The notes: a model not told the origin generated them from the sequence alone. DNA of 64,000 nt from Peribacillus sp. FSL P2-0133 (GCF_037975445.1 NZ_CP150254.1:4648001-4712000); one strand, 5' to 3'. Numbered from the stretch's first letter, positions 53,554-62,735 are shown. Made by a program: numbers and translations.

Positions 53554-53997
53554 TTATCTAGGACGGTTCAATCTTTTTATTACAACTGTAAATAGTAAAA
53601 TGACAAAAAATAGGATGAAAATAATCACGAACGGAATCGTTGTTGTAAGAAGGGTGACCCATCCGCTTGTCTCTGTGTCTGGTATAAACTCAATTTTTTC
53701 TATATCATGTTCCCTTACGGCGTTATTCATTTTGTCTAGCGAAATTTCACTATCTGGTACAGACGTGATAAAGTATTGATCCTTTTCATACCCTACCAGC
53801 TGACCTCTTATTTCATAAACACTATTTTGTGGCTCCACCTTTAAAAATGTCACTTTCCCATCTTCTAAAGTTGTAAAAAATTCATCTTCACTCAATTTCT
53901 CAGGCGGTTCTTTGTCATTGTTAAAAACCAGCACAATCCCCAAGGTAACCAAGAAGATTAATAAATAAAATACTTTACTACGGAAAATCCGCTTCAT
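53554..53997 (-). CDS. Stand-alone FtsH extracellular-domain protein
   Basis: About 147 residues. Helix 1 (about 9-25), then LSEDEFFTTLEDGKVTFLKV, YEIRGQLVGYEKDQYFITSV, an IEFIPDT segment and helix 2 (about 112-135), ending NRPR. This matches the N-terminal membrane/periplasmic part of FtsH and stops just where the AAA domain would begin, so there is no ATPase or zinc-protease part. It could join FtsH hexamers or control them. The start at ATG 53997 has AGAAGGTATGAG ahead. Possibly under the influence of the repeat array downstream. Confidence 0.75.
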   Translation of the reverse strand: MKRIFRSKVFYLLIFLVTLGIVLVFNNDKEPPEKLSEDEFFTTLEDGKVTFLKVEPQNSVYEIRGQLVGYEKDQYFITSVPDSEISLDKMNNAVREHDIEKIEFIPDTETSGWVTLLTTTIPFVIIFILFFVILLFTVVIKRLNRPR

Positions 53998-54125
53998 CTC
54001 ATACCTTCTCCCACATAAACAAACTATAGGCAATAGTATCATATATAGTTAATTATTAACAATTAAGCTATTATGATATTAGTAAAAAGTAGGAAGTATA
54101 GCAAACCTAAAAAGGAGGAATCAAT

Positions 54126-54656
54126 TTGCTAATAAGAGAGGCAACGGTGGCTGATGCGGAAGGGATAGCAATAGTCCATGTGGATTGCTGGAGAACCACT
54201 TATAAAGATATACTGCCGAGTGATTTTTTAGATAATCTGTCTTATGGGCAAAGGAAGGAATTATGGAAAAAGAATATATCCAATGATGAAAATTATGTTT
54301 ATGTTGCTGAAAATAACGAGGGGAAAATAGTTGGATTCATAAGTGGCGGGAAAAGGGAAAAAAATAAAGATGAGGCTTCGGGTGATTTAACTGCGATATA
54401 TATTCTCGAACATTTTCAAACAATGGGGCTAGGTAAGAAACTCATCAAAGAATTATTTTTTAATTTCGACGAACTGGGATTTAAGACAATTTTCGTTGAG
54501 GTGCTTGAAGATAATAAATCTCGATACTTCTATGAGGCGTTTGGTGCTGAATTGCTTAAAACCGAAAAAATCAAAATGGCTGGCGCAGATTTGAATCTAT
54601 TGGTTTATGAGTGGAAAGACATTAGCCCTGTATTGTTACGAATGAGCTCCAGATAA
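54126..54656 (+). CDS. GNAT-family N-acetyltransferase
   Basis: Protein of 176 residues: LIREATVADAEGIAIVHVDC at the start, the central strand AENNEGKIVGFISGGKR, and the acetyl-CoA loop FQTMGLGKKLIKEL. Start TTG with AAAGGAGGAATCAA ahead. Substrate unknown; the SWRTTY-like NxxWRTTYKD segment resembles acetyltransferases acting on small amines. Confidence 0.85.
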   Translation: MLIREATVADAEGIAIVHVDCWRTTYKDILPSDFLDNLSYGQRKELWKKNISNDENYVYVAENNEGKIVGFISGGKREKNKDEASGDLTAIYILEHFQTMGLGKKLIKELFFNFDELGFKTIFVEVLEDNKSRYFYEAFGAELLKTEKIKMAGADLNLLVYEWKDISPVLLRMSSR

Positions 54657-54680
54657 GATCACGTACTTAACTCTTCAAAA

Positions 54681-54713
54681 AAAGACACAGTCCTTCGTGA
54701 AGGATTGTGTCTT
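54681..54713 (+). terminator. Terminator
   Basis: AAGACACAGTCCTTC / GAAGGATTGTGTCTT stem with a GT loop, followed by TGCATTTG. It works for the GNAT gene and for the convergent VOC gene. Confidence 0.8.
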
Positions 54714-54722
54714 GCATTTGAT

Positions 54723-55139
54723 TTAATTTTGATTAAATCCGCTTTCGTCCATGTAAAATACTTCCCAAGAATGTCCGTCGATATCCAGAAAACTCCAACC
54801 GTACATGAAACCATGATCAATGGCTTCATTGAAAGGCTTTCCGCCAACATCCAGTGCCCTATTCACGATTTCATCGACTTCTGCCTTACTTTTAACGGAC
54901 AGGGCGACGATGGCTTCCGTACTTGCTGCAGAATCAGGGATTTCTTTCTTGGTAAACGTTTTAAAGTATTCTTCCACCAATAACATGACATATATGGACT
55001 CGCTGATAACCATGCATGTTGCATTTTCATTGGTCATTTGCTCGTTAAACTCAAAACCGACCTTTGTGAAAAATTCTACTGAGGCATCCAAATCTTTAAC
55101 TGGCAAGTTTACAAAAATCTTTTCTGCTTGAACTCCCAT
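54723..55139 (-). CDS. VOC (glyoxalase/extradiol fold) superfamily protein
   Basis: About 138 residues: FVNLPVKDLDASVEFFTKVG at the start, a first beta-alpha-beta unit with VISESIYVMLL, the second ending FMYGWSFLDIDGHSWEVFYM. VOC proteins bind metals in many of their families. It starts at ATG 55139 with GAGGGTGAATTGG ahead. Typical of the YaeR/PhnB-like group; substrate unknown. Confidence 0.85.
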   Translation of the reverse strand: MGVQAEKIFVNLPVKDLDASVEFFTKVGFEFNEQMTNENATCMVISESIYVMLLVEEYFKTFTKKEIPDSAASTEAIVALSVKSKAEVDEIVNRALDVGGKPFNEAIDHGFMYGWSFLDIDGHSWEVFYMDESGFNQN

Positions 55140-55495
55140 CCAATTCACCCTCGCTTGATTTATTTGTTCACACACCTACTATTCGCTGCATTTTTCGATT
55201 ATCCTGCTTGCAGCATTCATTACACTCACTTTAAGCAGATACAACCTCCATAATTCACCTGCCTAAAAGTTTATCTCAAATATTAAACAGGATGATTCAA
55301 TTATAAAACGTCCTGGGAGTTTACCTTAACAATTTTCAAGGAGTATTTGCCACTTCCCTTGTTTCTTCAACAGACTGCCGCCCTTTTGCAATACCAGCTG
55401 GTTTCAAAACTAAAACACACCTTGTCTTTTTTGAAATAAAAACTATCTAGATCCATGTTTTACTAAAATTAAATAATTTCAAGGAGGTAAGCATA

Positions 55496-55769
55496 TGAAA
55501 AATAGTATCAAAACATAAAGTGTCCGGAACATTTCTCTTTACTGGTTTTGGTTTTGATTTCAGTTATTTTACCGGGATTCAGCCCAATCATTTCGTCCTC
55601 CGATAGCTAACCAACCGCTCGAAGCATCGCCTATTATGAAAGTAAGAGCAATCCTCGTTTTGCAAATGCAGCACAGTTCAAAAACAGATGGGAAACGACA
55701 ATTACCGTATGGGATAGGTGGTTCATTGATGGTTACTATTCAAACATATATATCAAAAAGCAGTTATGA
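55496..55769 (+). pseudogene. Broken small secreted-protein gene
   Basis: AAGGAGGTAAGCATATGAAAA gives a proper start, but the frame stops after seven codons. A shift by one base gives a signal-peptide-like stretch (LLVLVLISVILPGFSPIISS), a stop, then YYESKSNPRFANAAQFKNRW and ITVWDRWFIDGYYSN. So a secreted protein of about 85 residues has been lost by a frameshift and a stop. Family not recognised. The 55176-55495 gap holds nothing else I can support. Confidence 0.5.
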
Positions 55770-56307
55770 TGCCCTTGTTAATAAACATTTATTAGCTAAC
55801 GGAGATTTTATCCCAATCCATCACTCAAGTGCTAAACAACTGGGAAATCAGCAGTTATTTACTTCAAAAGGAACTTCCTTATACGGCACGGTCATTATAT
55901 CTTATCAAGGTCAATTTCTCTCGAGCTTTTATGATTGGGATGATGTTGATGGTATTTGGCTTTCCATTTTACAGGCAATGTATGATTGTTTAAATACCGG
56001 TATTGGCAACTTTGGCTTTTCTGAACGCTCTATGGATTGGCAAATGAAAAGGCTAATGGAACAAAATCCTGCCATATCATTTACATGGTACCATGGTTTC
56101 GCTAGCAAGGAATGGAATGATATTCCTAAGAAATCCACACTAAGATTCCCTGAAAATTTATTATTGAATAGTTTAATAGAAAAGGGAACTAAGTACTTAA
56201 AATTTAGAAATGCTCTTTATGATAACGGTCCAAGCCAAAATATTAACCAGTTAATTAACGATCTTAAATCTTTTAGTAGTGATTTAGGGCATGTGCACTT
56301 GGAATAG
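55729..56307 (+). CDS. Hypothetical cytosolic protein
   Basis: About 192 residues from ATG 55729 (SD ATAGGTGG): VTIQTYISKSSYDALVNKHL, then GDFIPIHHSSAKQLGNQQLF, GTVIISYQGQFLSSFYDWDD and a Trp-rich helical part. No membrane segment or family recognised. It overlaps the 3-prime end of the broken secreted-protein gene. Single-copy, with its own terminator. Confidence 0.6.
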   Translation: MVTIQTYISKSSYDALVNKHLLANGDFIPIHHSSAKQLGNQQLFTSKGTSLYGTVIISYQGQFLSSFYDWDDVDGIWLSILQAMYDCLNTGIGNFGFSERSMDWQMKRLMEQNPAISFTWYHGFASKEWNDIPKKSTLRFPENLLLNSLIEKGTKYLKFRNALYDNGPSQNINQLINDLKSFSSDLGHVHLE

Positions 56308-56335
56308 TTCACCTGTGCTAAGTGAAGCTGAAGTA

Positions 56336-56378
56336 AAAACAGTCCTTGCCAGCATTCGCCAGCAAGGACTGTTTTTCA
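56336..56378 (+). terminator. Terminator
   Basis: AAAACAGTCCTTGC / GCAAGGACTGTTTT stem, 30 bases after the hypothetical gene. Confidence 0.9.
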
Positions 56379-56426
56379 TGTTTAGAAGACTCTATTTCAC
56401 TAAAAGGCACCTGACCACCTTTTGTT

Positions 56427-56918
56427 TTACTTTAAATAAACACTCATTATCTCGGTTTCATTAATATTCGCTTGGGTACTATTTGTTTTTTCCAGTTTTT
56501 CAACTAGCTCGCCATTCGTGATAACAATCGGAGTTACGATGCTTGGAGCTTTGGATTTTAGAAAATCGATATCAAATGTTACAAGCTTGTCTCCTGCTTT
56601 TACATTTTGCCCTTCTGCGACATGGACTTCAAATCCCTCACCTTTAAGGTTAACTGTTTCCAGTCCAATATGAATCAACAATTCAATGCCATGCTTTGTA
56701 CGGAGGCCTAGTGCATGTTTAGTATGAAAAACCTGGATTACTTCTGCATCGATTGGAGATACGACCAACCCCTCCTCAGGAAGTATCGCTATTCCATCCC
56801 CCATCATTTTACCGGAAAACACCGGATCCGGAACATCTTCAATATTTATTACTTGTCCATTAATAGGAGCAAGCAGCTGTTCCACACTTTCTTTTTTACT
56901 AAATAATTTTTTGAACAT
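56427..56918 (-). CDS. crr: PTS glucose-type EIIA protein
   Basis: About 163 residues with MFKKLFSKKESVEQLLAPIN, phospho-acceptor His83 in ELLIHIGLETVNLKGEGFEV, and a catalytic His68 in FHTKHALGLRT. It passes phosphate from HPr to glucose-family EIIBC. It stands alone, like free EIIA-Glc (Crr), so it may serve several EIIBC proteins. The start at ATG 56918 has AAGGGTGG ahead. Confidence 0.88.
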   Translation of the reverse strand: MFKKLFSKKESVEQLLAPINGQVINIEDVPDPVFSGKMMGDGIAILPEEGLVVSPIDAEVIQVFHTKHALGLRTKHGIELLIHIGLETVNLKGEGFEVHVAEGQNVKAGDKLVTFDIDFLKSKAPSIVTPIVITNGELVEKLEKTNSTQANINETEIMSVYLK

Positions 56919-56997
56919 ACCATTTCCACCCTTCTCTATCGTCTTGAATCTCACAATCAAATGTTAAATATTTAGTGAATTCCGATAATTGTTTCTG

Positions 56998-57387
56998 TTA
57001 TTTTTTCTTTTTCAATTTCCCTTCTGCTTTCTTCTTTTTGTTCTCTTCCACTCTAAATATAACCATCTCGGTTATTAATTCATAAGGAATTGACTTGTTT
57101 AGCGGAAACTGAACGGCCCCTTTTGAACATTTATATTCAGATAATGAAGCTTCAAAAGCAGTGATCGCGCTTGGAGTTGGATAGAAACCTATATGTTTTT
57201 TATAGGCAGCGAAATGTACCAGATTTCCATATAAAACAAAGGTAGGCATTTGATAGCTTATCTTTTCTTCTGCCTCCGGCGTTGCATCCTTTATGACTTT
57301 TCTTAAAGTTTTTAATATCTCCTGAACTTCTTCGGGAAATTGTATAATGTATTCATCAATTGAATGAAAAGTATTGGTTCCTTCCAT
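56998..57387 (-). CDS. DUF1801/YdhG-like protein
   Basis: About 129 residues: FHSIDEYIIQFPEEVQEILK, TPEAEEKISYQMPTFVLYGN, HFAAYKKHIGFYPTPSAITA, then a lysine-rich end. This is the YdhG/DUF1801 fold (frataxin-like iron-binding in Fra of Bacillus). Start ATG 57387 follows AAAGGAGAA. A role in iron delivery is possible by family. Confidence 0.8.
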   Translation of the reverse strand: MEGTNTFHSIDEYIIQFPEEVQEILKTLRKVIKDATPEAEEKISYQMPTFVLYGNLVHFAAYKKHIGFYPTPSAITAFEASLSEYKCSKGAVQFPLNKSIPYELITEMVIFRVEENKKKKAEGKLKKKK

Positions 57388-57468
57388 GATTTCTCCTTTC
57401 ATAAAACCAGCTACAATACCTTTATTATAACATTTTTCCTCTCCACCAACCCGTGCTCATGTAAGGAG

Positions 57469-58170
57469 TCATTTTTTTAAGAACTCTTCCATTCTATTCA
57501 TTACACCTTCTAGCATGGTAATCGACCTTGAAGTATTCAATGGTTCAATATCCAAAGAATGATTAGCATGTGGGATTTTATCCATGCTTATGTTCGATTT
57601 ATTTTCAATCCTTTCAATTTTACCTGGAATATAATGATGATCTTTTTCTCCTATAACTATATGTGCTGAATGGTTGCTGCTCAATAACCCTTCAAAAATC
57701 GAATCGAACTTCAATAGTGGCGTGAGCAAAATCATTTTGGCATTCATAAACCGCTCATTTTTCATCATTCCGTTGATGATAGGTATTGTACCAAGTGATT
57801 TGCCTAAAAACACTGTTCCTTGATATTCTTGATTTTGAAGTACTTCCGTAATGACGGGACTAATATCATTAACGATCACTTTTGTGATATCTACCAATGG
57901 ATGCTTGAAAATATCCTGGTCGTAAGCGTAATGAATATGCACGACATCATACTGATTTTGAAGCATCATCATTGTTGAATAATAGAATAACGGCTTCTCA
58001 TACGTGTACCCCGCACCTGAAAACATAAAACAAACGGCTGGACTTCCGTTTTCAATATGTGTGTATGTAATTTCTTTTTCATTACAGTTAATTTTTCTTT
58101 GGTTAACCTTCAAGATAGATTCCTCCCATTCTATCGTTTGCTCTATATATTCATTAGCTACCTGCTGCAT
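57469..58170 (-). CDS. Alpha/beta hydrolase
   Basis: Protein of 233 residues: AVCFMFSGAGYTYEKPLFYY as the oxyanion strand, nucleophile in GKSLGT, and a histidine near HANHSLDIE. The acid residue lies in HIVIGEKDHHYIP. It has no signal peptide. Small cytosolic hydrolase with unknown substrate. Starts ATG with CAAGGAGGA ahead. Confidence 0.8.
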   Translation of the reverse strand: MQQVANEYIEQTIEWEESILKVNQRKINCNEKEITYTHIENGSPAVCFMFSGAGYTYEKPLFYYSTMMMLQNQYDVVHIHYAYDQDIFKHPLVDITKVIVNDISPVITEVLQNQEYQGTVFLGKSLGTIPIINGMMKNERFMNAKMILLTPLLKFDSIFEGLLSSNHSAHIVIGEKDHHYIPGKIERIENKSNISMDKIPHANHSLDIEPLNTSRSITMLEGVMNRMEEFLKK

Positions 58171-58313
58171 TCCTCCTTGATTGATACTATCTAGATAGAA
58201 TCCAAGAATTAGGTTTCGTTTTTTATCGGGAATAGGTATACTTTAGCTGTCAACCTATTTTATGGAAATTACTTCTGATGATCGATCAATCCAGCCTTAA
58301 AGGAGAGTGTGTA

Positions 58314-59105
58314 ATGAAAATTAAACCTTTATGTTTCATCCTTGTCCTGCTAGTCACTGGTTCCATGGGCACAATTCATGCAAGCGCAAACGATCAAAAG
58401 GTGAAAGAACTGGATATCGGGGAGTCTTTCGATGGTGCGGAAGGCACGATGGTTCTCCAAAACTTAAAAAATGATAAAGTATTTATTTATAACAAACAGA
58501 GAAGTAAAGTACGCTACACTCCAGAATCGACATTCAAAGTCGCGAATGCATTAATCGGCTTACAGACAAAAGCGGTGAGCGATGAATATGAAGTGAAGCG
58601 CTGGGATGGCGTAATCAGGGAATTTGAAGATTGGAACAGAGATCATACTCTGGCTTCAGCCATGAGGCATTCCGTGATCTGGTATTATCAAGCAATGGCC
58701 CGCGATATCGGAGCGGAAAACATGCAGAAATATGTGAACCTGATCAATTACGGCAATCGTGATATCTCCGGTGGGATCGATCAGTTCTGGCTCGACAGCA
58801 GCATAAAGATTTCTGCCCGGGAACAAGTCCAATTCATCGAAAACCTTGTAGAGGAAAAACTGCCTATCGATAAGCAGCATATGAGAACCGTAAAGAGAAT
58901 CATGATCAATGAAGAAGCAGACTCATATGTCCTCCATGGAAAAACCGGTACACGCCTTTCTGATATGGGATTGGGCTGGTATGTGGGTTACATCGAAACG
59001 GACAAAGGCAAATGGGCCTTCGCAACGAACATGGACGGCAGCGGAAGCAAAGCCAAAACGATTACGCTTGATGCGCTGAAAGAGTTGAATATCATAAAAG
59101 AATAA
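58314..59105 (+). CDS. Class D (OXA-type) beta-lactamase
   Basis: About 263 residues with a signal peptide (1-25, ending IHASA). Active-site motifs: STFK at 72-75 (acylated serine and carbamylated lysine), SVI at 120-122, YGNRDISGG at 146-154, and KTG at 210-212. Class D enzymes hydrolyse penicillins outside the cell. Gram-positive members (BPU-1 type of Bacillus pumilus and relatives) form a chromosomal group. The start at ATG 58314 has AAAGGAGAGTGTGTA ahead; the longer frame is unneeded. No blaR/blaI regulator is adjacent. Confidence 0.9.
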   Translation: MKIKPLCFILVLLVTGSMGTIHASANDQKVKELDIGESFDGAEGTMVLQNLKNDKVFIYNKQRSKVRYTPESTFKVANALIGLQTKAVSDEYEVKRWDGVIREFEDWNRDHTLASAMRHSVIWYYQAMARDIGAENMQKYVNLINYGNRDISGGIDQFWLDSSIKISAREQVQFIENLVEEKLPIDKQHMRTVKRIMINEEADSYVLHGKTGTRLSDMGLGWYVGYIETDKGKWAFATNMDGSGSKAKTITLDALKELNIIKE

Positions 59106-59111
59106 TAGTTC

Positions 59112-59143
59112 ACGCATGCTCAAAATTCTTGGGCATGCGTTTT
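59112..59143 (+). terminator. Terminator
   Basis: CGCATGC / GCATGCG stem followed by TTTTGCTTTG, directly after the beta-lactamase gene. Confidence 0.85.
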
Positions 59144-59202
59144 GCTTTGTCTTGAAGATATCTGATAAACCGTGGGTATAGGTATACTTTATAATCAAAG
59201 AA

Positions 59203-59229
59203 AATGAGCATCTGCCACTAGCAGATGCC
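59203..59229 (-). terminator. Terminator
   Basis: GCATCTGC / GCAGATGC stem followed by TCATTTTCTTT on the minus strand, just after the SulP gene. Confidence 0.8.
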
Positions 59230-59247
59230 TTATCTTCCTGACAGGAG

Positions 59248-61005
59248 TCATGTTAAACCTATCTCCCGTTTTCTTTTTTGTTTTAATAACGCAGGCTTTT
59301 GGACTTGCTGAGAGAGTGCGGTACATTCAGCAAAAGAGAACTGTTTACATCCTTTACAACGGTTCTCATCCAGTTTGGATAAAGCTTTATTAATGGCATC
59401 ACCCGTACTGGAAAAGAATTGTTCCTCACCTACCAGTTTAATGAATCCAGTTTTTTTCAGCATTTCTTTTGGTTCCTGTTGAATCCCGGAAATCAACACT
59501 TGTAGATTATGAAACTTGAATTGCTTCACGATTTCGGTGAGAAGCGCTTCTCCCGATGTATCGATAAATGGCACATTGCTCATTCTTAATAGGAGGACTT
59601 TAGGTCTTGAAAGCATTATTTCTTCGATTTCTTCTTGCAGCCTTTCGATCGAACCAAAGAATAATGGTCCTTCTATCGTATATATGTTTATCTGCGGACA
59701 GCTTGAACCTTGTTGCACCATTTCTGGTTTAACTAGTTTATCAGCTGGATCTGGTAATACCTTGGATAATTTCAATGTACCGCTCATCAGTTTAACGAAA
59801 GATAGAATCGCTAATAGTAATCCGATCCCGACGCCTGTTGTCAGATCAATCAATACGGTTAACACGAAGGTAACGATCAATACGATCGAGTCCATGGTTT
59901 TTGCTTTTAAGATATGCGAAAATTCCTTTCGTTCGCTCATGTTCCATGCGACAAACATAAGAATGGGGGCCATGCTGGCCAATGGAATCGCCGAAGCATA
60001 TGGAGCCAGGCTGACCAACACGAGCAATACCACCAGCCCATGAATCACACCTGATATAGGGGAAACTGCACCGTTTTTAATATTCGTTGCTGTACGCGCG
60101 ATGGCACCTGTAGCTGGAATGCCTCCAAATAAAGGCGTAATCATATTGGTCAATCCTTGCCCTATCAGCTCTTTATTGCTGTTATGCTTACTGTTGGTCA
60201 TGCCGTCTGCCACTACAGCTGATAATAGTGATTCAATTCCTCCAAGCATGGCAATGACCAAAGCAGCCGGAAGAAGTTCAATCACTAGGCCGCCAGTGAT
60301 CTGGGGAAACTGAAATTGGGGCAATGCATTAGGAATGGCGCCATAGGCCGAGCCAATTGTCGCTACCTGACCTGGAAAGAATAAGCTGGCTGCTAGAGTT
60401 GATACAAGCAATCCCAGCAATGCTCCAGGTATTTTCGGTACATATTTTGGAGTCAGTATGACGAGAGTTAAACTTATGATAGCGACCAGTACACTATAGA
60501 AATTCACTGTATTGAAGTTCAATAAGATTTCTTTCATATTTAAAAGAAAGGCTTCTTCTTTTTTTAAGTTACTGAGCCCAAAGAAATTGGCAATCTGCCC
60601 AGAGAAGATAATCACGGCAATTCCAGCAGTAAAGCCGATGGTAACTGGACGTGGTATAAACTTGATGAATCTTCCCAGTTTGAATATACCCATAAGAAAA
60701 ATCATGATGCCTGCCAAGAAACCGGCGATTAACAGTTTTTCATATCCGTACTGCATGACCACACCGAACAAGACCGGGACAAAGGCTCCAGTCGGGCCTG
60801 CAATTTGATATTTGGATCCTCCAAAAAGGGAGACCATGATTCCGGCAATAATGGATGTGTACAGTCCATATTCCGGTCTTACTCCAGAAGCAATGGCAAA
60901 AGCCATCGCTAAAGGAATCGCCACAATCCCAACTACCACCCCGGCAACCAGGTCTTTCTGAAAATGGCCTAAGTTGTATCCTTCAAGCCTGCTAGATCCC
61001 ATCAT
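59248..61005 (-). CDS. SulP-family anion transporter with STAS domain
   Basis: About 585 residues: SulP core with twelve or more helices (VGIVAIPLAMAFAIASGVRP, then IAGPTGAFVPVLFGVV), a STAS domain (about 430-545; VLLLRMSNVPFIDTSGEALL), and a short cysteine tail (CKGCKQFSFAEC). SulP proteins move sulfate, bicarbonate or other anions. It starts 16 bases after a beta-carbonic anhydrase gene, so bicarbonate is the likely ion (BicA-like). Start is ATG 61005 with GAAGGAGCGAT ahead. Confidence 0.88.
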   Translation of the reverse strand: MMGSSRLEGYNLGHFQKDLVAGVVVGIVAIPLAMAFAIASGVRPEYGLYTSIIAGIMVSLFGGSKYQIAGPTGAFVPVLFGVVMQYGYEKLLIAGFLAGIMIFLMGIFKLGRFIKFIPRPVTIGFTAGIAVIIFSGQIANFFGLSNLKKEEAFLLNMKEILLNFNTVNFYSVLVAIISLTLVILTPKYVPKIPGALLGLLVSTLAASLFFPGQVATIGSAYGAIPNALPQFQFPQITGGLVIELLPAALVIAMLGGIESLLSAVVADGMTNSKHNSNKELIGQGLTNMITPLFGGIPATGAIARTATNIKNGAVSPISGVIHGLVVLLVLVSLAPYASAIPLASMAPILMFVAWNMSERKEFSHILKAKTMDSIVLIVTFVLTVLIDLTTGVGIGLLLAILSFVKLMSGTLKLSKVLPDPADKLVKPEMVQQGSSCPQINIYTIEGPLFFGSIERLQEEIEEIMLSRPKVLLLRMSNVPFIDTSGEALLTEIVKQFKFHNLQVLISGIQQEPKEMLKKTGFIKLVGEEQFFSSTGDAINKALSKLDENRCKGCKQFSFAECTALSQQVQKPALLKQKRKREIGLT

Positions 61006-61021
61006 TTTATCGCTCCTTCTT

Positions 61022-61615
61022 TTATTGAATATGTATTTTGTCCTTGCTGATAACGTTGCTATATCCATCTATGATTCGATCCAATTTACCCGTTTCGGGA
61101 TGGATGACCATACCGTGAACGGCAATGGATTCCGGTAATAATGGATGATTTTCGATCAAGCGGACACTATTCGTTACACTCTCCTCTACGCATTGAAAAC
61201 CTGACAGCCACTTTGATAAATCAATACCAGAGTTTGTAAGGACATCAATATGCTCCTGACTGACTTTCTTCTGCTTTGCGGCATCAAGAAGTGAAGAAGA
61301 TCGAAGCCCCACCATACCGCATCCGTGATGTCCGATCACACATACTTCCTCCACTTTCAGCTCATAAATAGCGACAAGGATACTGCGCATAATGCTGCCA
61401 AAAGGATGGGAAACAATTGCTCCAGCGTTCTTAATGATTTTCGCATCTCCATTCCTTAAACCCATCGCCTTTGGAAGCAATTCCAACAGACGGGTATCCA
61501 TGCATGTTATGATGACGATCTTTTTATCTGGATACTTTGTCGTTTGAAACTCTTTATATTTGTTTTGGTCGACAAACGTTTTGTTGTAATCCAGAATGCT
61601 AGAAATAACTGACAT
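61022..61615 (-). CDS. Beta-class carbonic anhydrase
   Basis: Protein of 197 residues. Zinc ligands C38 (CMDTRL), H96 and C99 (GHHGCG), and the D40-R42 dyad are present. It interconverts CO2 and bicarbonate in the cytoplasm. It is upstream of, and co-transcribed with, the SulP carrier, giving a bicarbonate uptake or pH unit. The end EVIDGYSNVISKDKIHIQ-like tail is short. Confidence 0.9.
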   Translation of the reverse strand: MSVISSILDYNKTFVDQNKYKEFQTTKYPDKKIVIITCMDTRLLELLPKAMGLRNGDAKIIKNAGAIVSHPFGSIMRSILVAIYELKVEEVCVIGHHGCGMVGLRSSSLLDAAKQKKVSQEHIDVLTNSGIDLSKWLSGFQCVEESVTNSVRLIENHPLLPESIAVHGMVIHPETGKLDRIIDGYSNVISKDKIHIQ

Positions 61616-61838
61616 TACTTATTCTCCTTTCTCGTTGAAATATGTTGGAAATGTTCTATGTACAATAATCCAGATGCCTTTCATCCAACCAATTTATTTG
61701 GTTCTGTTTTATCATTTGGTGCTTTATTTCATGTTAGAGATATTAAATTAGAGTTAAATGATAGAAGGATTAGAAATTAGTGAGAATTATTACATTTTCT
61801 TCTCTTTTCTTTTGCATTTTTCTTACTCACCTTAGCCA

Positions 61839-61877
61839 AAAAGGGTGATGCCCATTAATAGGCATCACCCTTTCTTT
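61839..61877 (-). terminator. Terminator after PepSY gene
   Basis: AAAGGGTGATGCC / GGCATCACCCTTT stem with a CATTAATA loop. The preceding stretch 61616-61838 has no supported gene. Confidence 0.9.
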
Positions 61878-61917
61878 ATGATTTGTTCCATTGCGTCTTG
61901 ATTAATAAACCCTTTAA

Positions 61918-62655
61918 TTAGTTTTCAGGGCCATCATTATCATTCTCTTCATCATCTTCCCATGTGATTGTTTTTACTTCTTTTGTGTAGCCGTCCACTT
62001 GGACGACCGCGTCTCGATCATCCTCTAATTCAACTTCGATCAAATAATAAGGTGTCTGATCTGGGGGCTGATAAAATTCTGTATCGTCACCTGTTCCTTT
62101 TACATGTTTTTCCGCAATTGCAATTGCTTCCTTTTCTGTAATGATACTATCTGCCACCATTGTCGAGTCAATAATAGCTCCAGTATATGGGTCGAGTATT
62201 AATGTGATTTTTTCGTCATTCTTATTTACCACTGCTTTATAAAAGGAATTGTCTTTCTCCTGCACAAAATCAATTTGTTCCAGATCACCTTGCGAGGAAA
62301 TACGGGCCTTTATTTCTTTTTGGGTAAGTTGCTTTTGGGGTATGCTTTCCGTCGTTTCTTCAGCTGAATGAACTATGGTTTCTTTTTTTAGTGAACGAAC
62401 TTCACCGCTTTTCGCATCCATCCTAATTTGATACACTCCGGTTTCAAGCTGCATTTCAATCTGATATTCTTCACCTTCACTTTTCGTTGTCTTTATAATG
62501 GTTCCAGGATATTTATCCTTTGCCGTCTGGTTCACTTCTTCTTTCGTCAAGCTTTCCGCGGATAATGATGGAGCCCACCATTGAAATCCGACGAATAATA
62601 GCAGACCGAAAACGAGAGTTGAACCAGCTGTTATCAGCATTTTTCTACTCTTCAT
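61918..62655 (-). CDS. PepSY-domain secreted or anchored protein
   Basis: About 245 residues: an N-terminal membrane anchor or signal (about 6-24), then two PepSY repeats (LTKEEVNQTAKDKYPGTIIK, and IITEKEAIAIAEKHVKG), with a highly acidic end (WEDDEENDNDGPEN). It may lock an extracellular peptidase or sense metals. It sits 80 bases after the sensor kinase, so it may be the kinase's partner or target. Start ATG 62655 follows GGGGGTTACG. Confidence 0.8.
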   Translation of the reverse strand: MKSRKMLITAGSTLVFGLLLFVGFQWWAPSLSAESLTKEEVNQTAKDKYPGTIIKTTKSEGEEYQIEMQLETGVYQIRMDAKSGEVRSLKKETIVHSAEETTESIPQKQLTQKEIKARISSQGDLEQIDFVQEKDNSFYKAVVNKNDEKITLILDPYTGAIIDSTMVADSIITEKEAIAIAEKHVKGTGDDTEFYQPPDQTPYYLIEVELEDDRDAVVQVDGYTKEVKTITWEDDEENDNDGPEN

Positions 62656-62735
62656 CGTAACCCCCATCCAACGTCATTCTAACTTTATTAATCTTGATAA
62701 AATGAGACTATATAAGAATTCACTATTTAAGAGAC

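Noticed and set aside
53031..53561. Repetitive open frames with YRRILQVYLR / YIDEFYRFISE
   Set aside because: They arise from a 41-base repeat whose period moves the frame each unit; no start site or real protein pattern.
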